A DNA stretch of 64,000 bases from Catenuloplanes niger (GTDB lineage Bacteria; Actinomycetota; Actinomycetes; Mycobacteriales; Micromonosporaceae): the NCBI RefSeq assembly GCF_031458255.1, contig NZ_JAVDYC010000001.1:9534501-9598500 (forward strand), given 5' to 3'. The stretch's first letter is position 1. Every line of letters starts with the position of its first letter. The position numbers and the translations under genes are program-made. The notes beneath the pieces are model-generated. The model had not been told where the DNA came from. It did no database searches and saw nothing but the letters and a program-made list of their open reading frames with translations. Below are positions 36,101-46,004 of the stretch, piece by piece.

Positions 36101-36297
36101 CGGAATGCCAGGTCGAGCCCGAGCTGCGGGATCCACTCGATCGTCTCGGCGGTGCGGCGCCCGGTCCGCGTCGCGGCCCAGACGGCGGCGCTCGCGGGCG
36201 CCAGCGCGACCAGGTAGAGACCACGGCCGCCGATCGCGCGCACCAGCCACGGCGCGACGGCAGCCACAACGGCGTGGATCACCAGCAGAACGAGCAC
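33190..36297 (-). CDS. mrpA: Fused Na+/H+ antiporter subunit A+B (MrpA-MrpB)
   Basis: The product has about 1035 residues from GTG 36297, preceded by a G-rich ribosome site; a longer in-frame ATG lies at 36414. The NuoL-like half (about 1-420) has [17 protein letters not shown] and [35 protein letters not shown]. A repeat-rich insert (about 420-525: tandem AVNDGTAS units) interrupts the protein. MrpA C-terminal helices and a DUF4040-like segment ([28 protein letters not shown]) follow, then an MnhB domain ([28 protein letters not shown]). It ends in a [14 protein letters not shown] tail. First gene of the operon. Confidence 0.93.
   Translation of the reverse strand: [1035 protein letters not shown]
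34835..34930. repeat. 24-bp tandem repeats inside mrpA
   Basis: Four units of 24 bp (34835, 34859, 34883 and 34907) share the core GTGCCGTCGTTGACGGCG; the first two are identical and the last is diverged. Looser copies continue to about 35020. In the protein they give repeated AVNDGTAS between membrane domains. The frame is kept, so the insert looks tolerated. Confidence 0.85.
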
Positions 36298-36511
36298 GGG
36301 CCCCCCGGGGTCGTGCCGACTGTGCGCCGCACCCATGCCGCAGGTGGCGAACGCGCCACCCGGCGCCGAACGATGACAGCGGCAAGCCTTTCCGGACGGC
36401 TTGACGGTACACACTCAGCGAGATGTCAGTTACATGACAATCAAAACCGGGTGCTGAGACCTGCTTCACCGAACGCGGCGGGTCTGGACGCGGGGTACCA
36501 CAATCGACCAC
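36298..36511. promoter_or_regulatory. Divergent control region of mrp operon and yccF-like gene
   Basis: The region between the two starts holds a small inverted repeat, TGTCA-N6-TGACA (36424-36439), in the least GC-rich part (36405-36450). This is the best place for promoters of either gene, but no confident -10/-35 pair was found. Confidence 0.35.
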
Positions 36512-36901
36512 ATGATCCGCTTTCTGCTCAACGTCCTGTGGCTGATCTTCGGCAGCGGCATCCTGCTCGCCATCGGCTACGGCATCGCCGCGCTGATCTG
36601 TTTCGCGCTGATCGTGACGATCCCGTTCGGCGTGGCCTCGCTCCGCCTCGCCGTCTACTCGCTGTGGCCGTTCGGCCGCACGATCGTCCCGAAGCCGAGC
36701 GCCGGCGTCGCGTCCGGCGTGGCGAACGTGATCTGGGTGGTCGTGGCCGGCTGGTGGCTGGCGCTGACCCACATCACGGCCGGCATCGCGCAGTGCGTCA
36801 CCATCATCGGCATCCCGTTCGGCATCGCCAACTTCAAGCTGGTGCCGGCCGCGTTCTGGCCGCTCGGCCAGGAGATCGTCGACATCGACGACCGCGCCTG
36901 A
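36512..36901 (+). CDS. YccF-family inner membrane protein
   Basis: A 129-residue YccF-domain protein with two copies of the YccF motif: IVTIPFGVASLRLAVYSLWPFGRTIV in the first half and TIIGIPFGIANFKLVPAAFWPLGQEIV in the second. Each is preceded by a membrane helix pair. The family is widespread and of unknown function. It is divergent from the mrp operon. Confidence 0.92.
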   Translation: MIRFLLNVLWLIFGSGILLAIGYGIAALICFALIVTIPFGVASLRLAVYSLWPFGRTIVPKPSAGVASGVANVIWVVVAGWWLALTHITAGIAQCVTIIGIPFGIANFKLVPAAFWPLGQEIVDIDDRA

Positions 36902-37205
36902 CGCACCGTCGGCCCGCCGCGGGCTGTGCACAATCCGTCTTTCGCGCGGCCGGCAGCCGTGCCTGCGCGCACGATGGACCGGAGCCGGGAGCCAGCGGGG
37001 GGCCGATCAGTGCCGCGACCACCACACACGTCCCGGGCCACCGCGTCACCGGGGGCCGGCACCGCCGCGGGGCGGGCGCCCGCGGCCGGAGCCGGGTACC
37101 CGCGCGGTGGACCGGGCGGGCCCGGCCGATACCGTGCCGCGTGTCGCTCGTTGGGCGTCCACCGGCAGCGCACGCGCCGGGTGACGCCCGGAAGGACCCG
37201 CACCG
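36902..37205 (+). other. 304-bp gene-free stretch
   Basis: GC-rich sequence with many short CCGG-type palindromes and no supportable gene. The only functional element I would call is GGAAGGA (37189-37195), the ribosome site of the next gene. Confidence 0.4.
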
Positions 37206-38063
37206 ATGATCCCCTCGCCTGACGAGTCGGGCCGGCAGCCACGCCGGGAACCCGCCGCCGACCGCCGTGACCTGCCGCCGGAACTGCGGGTGGTGGTGCT
37301 CGACGACTGCCTCGCGGACGCGTGCCGCACCGCCCAGGACATCCTCGACCTGGCCGCCGACGTCCGCATCAACATGATCGACATACGCGGCGGCGACCTC
37401 CTCCAGCGCCTCCTCACCCGCGCCCGACGCGCCGGCAAGGTCCGCGCACTGCTCCGGGCCGCCCACGCCCGCTTCCCCGATCACGACGACCTCACCTGGC
37501 TCCACGACTCCATGTTCGGCCGCCCACCGTCCCGCCCGTCGACCACCCACACCACGGCCCCGGCCCCGGCCACACCACCGACCCGCGCCACACCACCGGC
37601 CCTCGCCGCACCGCCGGACCCTGTCACGCCGCCGGACCCTGTCACGCCGCCGGACCCTGTCACGCCGCCGGATCCGGCCGCGCCGCCGGATGCCGCCGCG
37701 CCGCCAGCCCTCGCCGCACCGCCGGATCCAGGCACGCCGGCGGACCTCGAGGCACCGCTGAACACCGCCGCACCGGCGTCCCCCGCCGCGCCGCCAGCTC
37801 CGGCAACGTCGCGGACCACCGCCGCGCCAGTTTCTGAGACACCGCCAACCGCCGGGGCACCGCCAGCCCTCGCCACGACGCCCGCCACGCGCACACCACC
37901 AGCCCACGTCACGGCGCGGGTCACCGCGGCGCCGTCGCCGGCCCACGCGGCTCCGGCCGTCGTCGTGGCGTCGGCCGCCGGCGCTCCATCAGTCGCCGTC
38001 GCAGCGCCAGTCCTCGTCGCGCCGACGGCCGCAGCCGCGGCCCCAGCACCGTCACAGCCCTAG
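37206..38063 (+). CDS. Orphan effector-associated-domain (EAD-like) protein with Pro/Ala repeat tail
   Basis: A 285-residue protein in two halves. Residues about 22-104 form a compact helical domain: DLPPELRVVVLDDCLADACRTA, ADVRINMIDIRGGDLLQRLL, TRARRAGKVRALLRAAHARFP and DHDDLTWLHDSMF. The run 'LL..L...ARR.GKVRALL.AA...FP...DL' closely resembles bacterial effector-associated domains (death-like adaptor domains of NTPase-centred conflict systems). Residues 105-285 are Pro/Ala/Thr-rich with PPDPVT repeated three times. Normally EADs are fused to or encoded beside an effector, protease or STAND protein; here none adjoins. GGAAGGA lies 9 bp before the ATG. The domain call is inferred from pattern, not a search. 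Confidence 0.68.
   Translation: MIPSPDESGRQPRREPAADRRDLPPELRVVVLDDCLADACRTAQDILDLAADVRINMIDIRGGDLLQRLLTRARRAGKVRALLRAAHARFPDHDDLTWLHDSMFGRPPSRPSTTHTTAPAPATPPTRATPPALAAPPDPVTPPDPVTPPDPVTPPDPAAPPDAAAPPALAAPPDPGTPADLEAPLNTAAPASPAAPPAPATSRTTAAPVSETPPTAGAPPALATTPATRTPPAHVTARVTAAPSPAHAAPAVVVASAAGAPSVAVAAPVLVAPTAAAAAPAPSQP
37613..37684 (+). repeat. 18-bp coding tandem repeat
   Basis: GCCGGACCCTGTCACGCC occurs three times perfectly (37613, 37631 and 37649), followed by degenerate copies. It encodes the PPDPVT hexapeptides of the EAD-like protein's tail. Confidence 0.88.
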
Positions 38064-38536
38064 CATCCGTCGCGTCACCGGCCCTGGCACCATCGCAACC
38101 CCAGCGGCTGTCCGGCCGCAGCCCCAGCCCCGTCGTGGTGCCGGCCAGGCCGCCGAATGCCCCATCCGCCGACAGGCGTCGCAGCGCCAGCCAGCGTCGC
38201 AGCGCCAGGGCGTGGATCACCGCCAGCCGCCAGTCGCCAGCGCGGAGCCGGCGCCACCGCGGTCGCGGCCCAGCGGGGATGGCGGCCCAGCAGGGGTGGC
38301 ACTCAGCGCGGAAGCGGCCCTCCGCGCGGGAACAGCCGCCAGCGCGAAAGCAGCCGCCAGCGCCGAATCGACGCGGAGCCGGCGCCAGCGCGGGGTGGCG
38401 GTGGGTTCGGGGATGGTGCCCGGCGGCTGGGGTGGGGCGCGGGGTGGCCGGGGTGGCTGTTGAAGTCGGGTGGGTCCGGGGGGTGGGCGGGCGCGGAGGT
38501 GGGGGTGCGGGCGCACGCGGCCGTGGCGGTGGTGGG
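38064..38536. repeat. 473-bp low-complexity gene-free region
   Basis: After the EAD-like gene the sequence stays repetitive (CGCCAGC/GCAGCGCC units; GCGTCGCAGCGCCAG at 38176 and 38194) and then becomes G-rich on the plus strand (about 38400-38520). Several open frames cross it, but all read as low-complexity Arg/Ala/Gly and none has a believable start. It may be an eroded extension of the repeat tail, or intergenic repeat expansion. Confidence 0.5.
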
Positions 38537-39007
38537 TCACGAGAGCCAGCAGATGATGGCGTCGCCGCAGGCGGCGGCGCGGGTGAAGTAGTCGCGGACG
38601 GCCGGGAGGCGGGCGGCGAGCGTGGGGAGCGCGGCCGGGGTGTAGAGGTGGTAGAGGCCGGCGCGGCGCAGCTCGGCGGCGGTGACGCCGTGGACGAACT
38701 CCTCCGCGGTCAGGTCGCGCAGCGCGGCGGCGGCCGTGCGCACCTGCGCGGGCGTGAGGTAGGCGGGCGGGTCGGAGTCCCACTCCTTGTCCTCCGCGGA
38801 CGGTGCGGCGAACGGCTCCTCGCCGAACACGATGTCGACCGGGAAGTCGCGGCGGCGCAGCAGGAAGTCGATGCCGGCCCAGTCGCCCTCGAGGCCGCAG
38901 CGCGGGCCCTCGCCGTCGGCGATGAACTTGCGGACCGCGGTCAGGTCACCGCGCAACGGTTTCAGGTCGGCGGGTGCGGCCCGCATCCACTCTCCAAAGA
39001 GTCCCAT
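38537..39007 (-). CDS. DUF1877 (YfbM-like) protein
   Basis: The product has 156 residues from ATG 39007; a longer open frame to 39088 lacks family similarity. Family features are MGLFGEWMRAAPADLKPL, LEGDWAGIDFLL (usually 'WHGLHYLLTG'), FGEEPF and DPPAYLTPAQVRTAAAALRDL. It ends with a helical region containing VRDYFTRAAACGDAIICWLS. Small cytosolic family of unknown function, often grouped with SMI1-like toxin-immunity proteins. Confidence 0.78.
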   Translation of the reverse strand: MGLFGEWMRAAPADLKPLRGDLTAVRKFIADGEGPRCGLEGDWAGIDFLLRRRDFPVDIVFGEEPFAAPSAEDKEWDSDPPAYLTPAQVRTAAAALRDLTAEEFVHGVTAAELRRAGLYHLYTPAALPTLAARLPAVRDYFTRAAACGDAIICWLS

Positions 39008-39268
39008 GGCCGCAGACCTTAGAACACAGGTACGACAAGAATCCGGCGTGCGGACGATCATCGATCCGGCGGAGCGGGGCGGCGCCACCGCGGCCCCGGT
39101 GCCGGGGAAGTGGCCACGGCGGGGAGCCGCGCCGGGTGCGCGGCGTGGCGCGCGCCGCGGACCCGGTCACGGCGAGAGGCCGCGGCCACCGAGCCGTCGC
39201 GCGACCGGACCGCGAAGCGCCCTCGCCGGTGCGCGCGGGACGCGCGTACCGGCGGATGGGGTGGATCC

Positions 39269-41379
<2,111 letters not shown>

Positions 41380-41383
<4 letters not shown>

Positions 41384-43452
41384 CCTCCGATCCGCTCGAC
41401 GGTGAAGATGTGGGCGGGGTTGAAGATCGGGTCGAGCCGGACCGCGTTGCCGGACGCGCCCCACACGTGGTTGGAGCCGCTGAGCAGGTCGTGCACCCTG
41501 ATCCGGTCTCCCCAGGCCAGGCCCAGCGACGGCATGTCCAGGTCCACGGTCGCCCACTGCACGCCCGCCGGGTCGAACGAGCAGGCGACGAGGATCGTGT
41601 TCGCGGAGTCCGGGTCCTTCTTCGACCACACCAGGACGGCCGGGTTGTCGCAGTGGTGGAAGCGCAGGTTCCGCAGCCAGTGCAGGGCCGGGTTCTGCTT
41701 CCGGATGTCGTTGAGCCGGGTGAGGAACCCCTTGAGCGAGCGGCCCTCGATCTCCGCCCGCTCCCAGTCCCGCGGCCGCAGCTCGAACTTCTCGTTGTCG
41801 AGATACTCCTCCGCGCCCGGCCGCGGCTCGTGCTCGAACAGCTCGTACCCGCTGTAGAGGCCCCACGACGGCGACAGCATGCTGGCCAGCACCGCGCGGA
41901 TCTTGAACATCGGCGGGCCGCCGTGCTGCAGCGACTCGTGCAGGATGTCCGGCGTGTTCGGCCAGAAGTTCGGCGTCATGTAGTGCGCGGACGCGACCAG
42001 CTCCACGCAGTAATCGCGCATCTCGTGCGCGCTGGTCCGCCAGGTGAAGTACGTGTACGACTGGGTGAAGCCGATCTTGCCGAGCCCGTGCATGATGGCC
42101 GGCCGGGTAAACGCCTCGGCCAGGAAGATCACGTCCGGGTCGGTCTTCTTGACCTCGCCGATCAGCCAGTGCCAGAAGTCCAGCGGCTTCGTGTGCGGGT
42201 TGTCGACCCGGAACGCGCGGATGCCCTCGCCCATCCAGTGCCGGACGATCCGCAGCATCTCCGCGCGGATCCCGGCCGGGTCGTTGTCGAAGTTGAGCGG
42301 GTAGATGTCCTGGTACTTCTTCGGCGGGTTCTCCGCGTACGCGATCGTGCCGTCCGCGCGGTGGGTGAACCACTCCGGGTGCTCGGTGACCCACGGGTGG
42401 TCCGGCGAGCACTGCAGCGCCAGGTCCATCGCCACCTCGACACCCAGCTCGTTCGCGGTCGCGACGAACTCCCGGAAGTCCGCGGCCGTGCCCAGGTCCG
42501 GGTGGATGGCGTCGTGGCCGCCCTCCTCCGCGCCGATCGCCCACGGCGAGCCGACGTCCTCCGCCCGCGCCATCAGCGAGTTGTTGCGCCCCTTGCGCCA
42601 GGTGCGGCCGATCGGGTGGATCGGCGGCAGGTAGAGCACGTCGAAGCCCATCTCCGCGACCGCGGGCAGCCGCTTCGCCGCGGTCTGGAACGTGCCGGAC
42701 CGGTGCGGCAGCACCGCGCCCTCGGAGCGCGGGAAGAACTCGTACCACGAGCTGAAGAGCGCCTTACGGCGATCGACCCAGACTCGGTACGTCTCGGAGG
42801 CCGTGGTGTAGCGGCGGATCGGCTTGTCCCACAGCAGATCCTCCAGCTGCAGCGCCGGAGTGGTCCGCTCGACCAGCGACAGGTCCTCGTCGCGCAGCGC
42901 CTCGGCCGCCGCGAAGATCCGGGCCCGCTCCGCCCGCGGCGTGGGCATGACCGCCTCGGGGATCTCGCCGGACTCGGTGATCACCGAGCCGCGGCCGTAC
43001 GCGTACCCCCGGTCGGTCAGCTGGATGCCGGCCCGGCTGTCCGCGTTCAGCGGCAGGTTCCGCGCGGCCTCGGACAGCAGCGCCGCGCCCTCGGCCAGGT
43101 CGTTGGCCAGGTCGGCGAGGCCCTGCCCGGCCGCGAGCTTCTTGGTGACCGCGTTGTGCCAGGTGAGGTACGGGTCGTCGAACGCCTCGATCCGGAACGT
43201 CCACTCCCCCGGCGCGTCGGGCCGGACGAACGCCTCCCAGCGGTCCAGCCCGACGCCGAGCGGGCGCATCCGGGTGAACGGGCGGTCGGCACCGTCCGGC
43301 CCCTGCCACACGACGTTCACACCGAGCGCGTGATGGCCCTCCCGGTACGCCGTCACCGTCACCGGCAGCAGCTCACCGACCACGGCCTTCGCCGGATAAC
43401 GTCCCCCGTCCACGGTGGGGGCGACCTCTTCGATCGGGAATCGTCCGGTCAC
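41380..43452 (-). CDS. glgE: Maltosyltransferase GlgE (GH13_3)
   Basis: A 690-residue alpha-1,4-glucan:maltose-1-phosphate maltosyltransferase. An N-terminal beta-sandwich ([22 protein letters not shown]) and a helical S-domain insert lead to the barrel: [21 protein letters not shown], catalytic Asp417 in [10 protein letters not shown], Glu446 in [10 protein letters not shown] and [10 protein letters not shown]. It elongates glucan from maltose-1-phosphate, the defining step of the GlgE pathway. The start is a GTG. Translationally coupled to glgB downstream. Confidence 0.96.
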
Positions 43453-43497
43453 CCTGCAAACCTAAACCAGGAGAGCCCGAACCGCGCGCCGAGAAGA

Positions 43498-44070
43498 TCA
43501 GCGTTTCCCGATCATGGTCAGTGCGCGCGCCACGACCTGCGCGGTGGCGTCCGCGTCGTAGCCGGGCAGGCTCTCGTCGGTGAACAGGTGCACGCTGCCC
43601 GGATACGTGAACACCTCGCCGTCGTCGGCCTCCTTGACCAGGTCGCGCGCCGCGTCGAGGTCACCCTCGGCCGCGAAGATAGGGTCGTCCGCCATGCCGT
43701 GCACCTGCACCGGCACGCCGCGCGGCCACGGGCCGAACTCGCCGTGCGGCAGGCAGCCCTCCAGCAGCAGCGCGCCGCGGGCGCGGGGCCGGGTCTGGGC
43801 CAGCATCTGCGCGGGCGACACGCCGAGCGAGACACCGGCGTAGACCACGTCCTCGGGCAGCGCGTCCGCGGCCACCCGGCCGCGCTCCGCGATCCGGGAG
43901 AAGCCGACCTCCTGCGCGTAGGCGAGGCCCTCCGGAAGCGTCGCGAACGTCCGGCCCTCGAACAGGTCGGGCAGGTGCACGGTGTGGCCGGCGGCCTCGA
44001 ACCGCGCGGCGAGCGCCCGCACGCCGTCGGTCAGTCCGTGTACGTGGTGGAACAGCACGATCTCGGTCAT
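43498..44070 (-). CDS. Dienelactone-hydrolase family protein
   Basis: A 190-residue alpha/beta hydrolase of the DLH family: TEIVLFHHVHGLTDGVRALAARF, HTVHLPDLFEGRTFATLPEG, elbow YAGVSLGVSPA, VQVHGMADDPIF and VHLFTDESLPGYDADA with the His near the end. The elbow nucleophile reads Ser rather than the Cys of classical dienelactone hydrolases. ATG 44070 is chosen. It is divergent from the WYL regulator gene with a palindrome between them. Confidence 0.85.
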   Translation of the reverse strand: MTEIVLFHHVHGLTDGVRALAARFEAAGHTVHLPDLFEGRTFATLPEGLAYAQEVGFSRIAERGRVAADALPEDVVYAGVSLGVSPAQMLAQTRPRARGALLLEGCLPHGEFGPWPRGVPVQVHGMADDPIFAAEGDLDAARDLVKEADDGEVFTYPGSVHLFTDESLPGYDADATAQVVARALTMIGKR

Positions 44071-44089
44071 GCGTCCCATCCTGCACGGT

Positions 44090-44114
44090 TATCCCGACAC
44101 CGCATGTCGGGATA
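44090..44114. promoter_or_regulatory. Palindromic operator for the WYL regulator
   Basis: A perfect 10-bp inverted repeat TATCCCGACA-N5-TGTCGGGATA lies in the 54-bp gap between the divergent hydrolase (start 44070) and WYL-regulator (start 44125) genes. It is placed to control both, and is most simply the binding site of that regulator. Confidence 0.78.
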
Positions 44115-44124
44115 GCGTTTCGGG

Positions 44125-45081
44125 GTGCGCGCGTCCCGGATGATGTCACTCCTGCTGCACCTCCAGGTGCGCGGGCAGGCCACCGGCGCGGAGCTGGCCC
44201 GGCTGCTGGAGGTCAGCGAGCGCACCGTGCAGCGGGACGCGGAGGCGCTGTCCGCGGCCGGCGTGCCGATCCGGTCGACGCGCGGCCCGGCCGGCGGCTA
44301 CCGGCTGGACGGCGGCTACCGGACCCGGCTGACCGGCATGGGGCTGGACGAGGCCGGCGCGCTGGCGTTCCTCGGGCTGGCCGGGCCGGCGGACGACCTC
44401 GGTCTCGGATCGCTCCTGGAGGGCGCGCGGGTGAAGCTGTGGGCCGGGCTGACCGGCGCGGCGCGCGACCGCGCGATGAGCACCGCGGCCCGGTTCCACC
44501 TCGACCCGGTGCGGTTCTTCGGCACGCCCGAGCCGGTGCCGTGCCTGTCCGCGCTCGCGCGGGCCGTCTGGTCGGACCGCCGCGCCCGGATCGTCTACAC
44601 CGTGCGCTCCGGCGAGACCGCGACCCGCGAGGTCGACCCACTCGGCCTGGTCCTGGCCGCCGGCGTGTGGTACCTGGTCGCGACGCGGGACGGCGCGCGC
44701 CGCACCTACCGGGTGTCCCGCGTCCGGGCCGTCGACGAACTGCCCGCGCCGGTACGCCGCCCGCGCGACTTCGACCTGGCCGAGGCCTGGTCGGCCGCGC
44801 GGGCGGAGCTGGAACGCGAGCGGACCGCGGTCGAGGTCACGCTCCGGATCGCCGGGCACGCGCTCGGCCGCCTCCGGGAGACGCTGCCGGTGCACGGCCA
44901 CGACCGCCTCCCGGCCTCGTGCTCCGGCGACGTGACGGTCACGGTCCCGTACGAGAGCGTCGACTGGGCGTGCACCGCGCTGCTCGGCCTGGGCGCGGCC
45001 GTCGAGGTGCTGGGGCCGCCGCGGGTGCGCGCCCGGATCGCGGCCGAACTACGCGCCGCCGCCGCCCGCTACCCCGCCTAG
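44125..45081 (+). CDS. WYL-domain transcriptional regulator
   Basis: A 318-residue HTH_11 + WYL regulator. An N-terminal winged helix (about 10-60: TGAELARLLEVSERTVQRDAEALSAAGVPI, then RGPAGGYRLDGGY) is followed by the WYL domain (about 140-225: RRARIVYTVRSGETATREVDPLGLVLAAGVWYLVATRD, with the family Trp-Tyr-Leu) and a WCX-type C-terminus. The GTG start lies 10 bp after the operator palindrome, so no standard ribosome site is present. Its stop overlaps the convergent DUF5829 gene by 4 bp. Confidence 0.93.
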   Translation: MRASRMMSLLLHLQVRGQATGAELARLLEVSERTVQRDAEALSAAGVPIRSTRGPAGGYRLDGGYRTRLTGMGLDEAGALAFLGLAGPADDLGLGSLLEGARVKLWAGLTGAARDRAMSTAARFHLDPVRFFGTPEPVPCLSALARAVWSDRRARIVYTVRSGETATREVDPLGLVLAAGVWYLVATRDGARRTYRVSRVRAVDELPAPVRRPRDFDLAEAWSAARAELERERTAVEVTLRIAGHALGRLRETLPVHGHDRLPASCSGDVTVTVPYESVDWACTALLGLGAAVEVLGPPRVRARIAAELRAAAARYPA

Positions 45082-45971
45082 AAACTCCAGACCGCGTGCT
45101 TGCCGGGCCCGACCGTCAGCGTGGACGTGCCGATCTGCTCCACGTGCCGGGCCACCGGCCGGTTGAGCGCGAACGTCACCTCGCGCAGCCCCGCGTCGGC
45201 CAGCGGGACCGCGTCGAACCGGAGCGTGGTGCCGCCGCGGGTGACCACCGCGCCGCCGCCGGGCAGCTCACGCACCGCGAACCCGCCGGCCCGCAGCAGC
45301 GGCAGCGTCGCGGCCAGGTCGGTCGCGGTCACCGCCAGGTGCACCCCGGTGACGTCCCGCATCAGCTTGGCCGCGTAGTCGTCGGACAGGTACCGCTCGC
45401 GCCCGACGTCGCCCGGGAACGAGGCCGGCTCCACGTTCGCCCGCGGGTCGGCCAGGTACTCCGGCCGGTACTCCATGCCCCAGGCGCCGAACGCGTCGTA
45501 CGTGGTCGTGGTGAACACCGCGTCGAACCACGGCACCGGCACCCCGTCGCCGAAGTCGCGGGTCTGGGTGAACTCGATCGGCGCGGTCAGCCGCGTGATC
45601 ACGGCCGCCAGATCACCGTCCCGCTCGGTGGACACGCCGAGCCCGGCCGCGCCCGGCTGCCCGTCCTGCCCCGGCAGCTCGCCGGCGCCGAACAGCTCCA
45701 GGTAGGTCTGCCGGCCCATCAGGTAACGCCCGGTCCAGGTCACGCCGCCGGCCCCGGTCGCGGTGCGGATCTGGAAATTCGCGAACTCCCGCAGGTACGC
45801 CGAGTCCTCGATCGCGTCGGCCGTCACCGGGTCGACGTTGCCCCAGGCGTGGTTGTAGAACAGCAGCTGCCGGCCGGTGGCCCGGGCCGGTGTGCCGGTC
45901 GCGGTCACGGCGACGACCAGCGCCGCCGTGACCGCGAGAAGTGTGCGCAACGTCCCCCGTAGCGTCGTCAT
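45078..45971 (-). CDS. Secreted DUF5829-like protein
   Basis: A 297-residue protein from ATG 45971 with a Sec-type signal peptide (MTTLRGTLRTLLAVTAALVV, cleavage about residue 32 at ARA-TG). The mature part has RQLLFYNHAWGNVDPVTADAIEDSAYLREFANFQIRTAT, TGRYLMGRQTYLELFGAGE and GLGVSTERDGDL. This pattern matches DUF5829, a secreted actinobacterial family related in layout to glyoxalase-like proteins. Function unknown. It stands between the WYL regulator and glgA, and has no clear role in glucan metabolism. Confidence 0.75.
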   Translation of the reverse strand: MTTLRGTLRTLLAVTAALVVAVTATGTPARATGRQLLFYNHAWGNVDPVTADAIEDSAYLREFANFQIRTATGAGGVTWTGRYLMGRQTYLELFGAGELPGQDGQPGAAGLGVSTERDGDLAAVITRLTAPIEFTQTRDFGDGVPVPWFDAVFTTTTYDAFGAWGMEYRPEYLADPRANVEPASFPGDVGRERYLSDDYAAKLMRDVTGVHLAVTATDLAATLPLLRAGGFAVRELPGGGAVVTRGGTTLRFDAVPLADAGLREVTFALNRPVARHVEQIGTSTLTVGPGKHAVWSF

Positions 45972-46004
45972 GACCCGGATCCTATGCCGATCCATAGATC
46001 AACA

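Noticed and set aside
38135-39022. Plus-strand open frame after the EAD-like gene
   Set aside because: Low-complexity Arg/Ala/Gly translation over repeats and opposite the DUF1877 gene; no start signal.
41410-44115. 900-residue plus-strand open frame over glgE and the hydrolase gene
   Set aside because: A shadow of glgE in high-GC DNA. Its translation is Arg/Val/Glu-rich without any domain, while the minus strand encodes clear enzymes.
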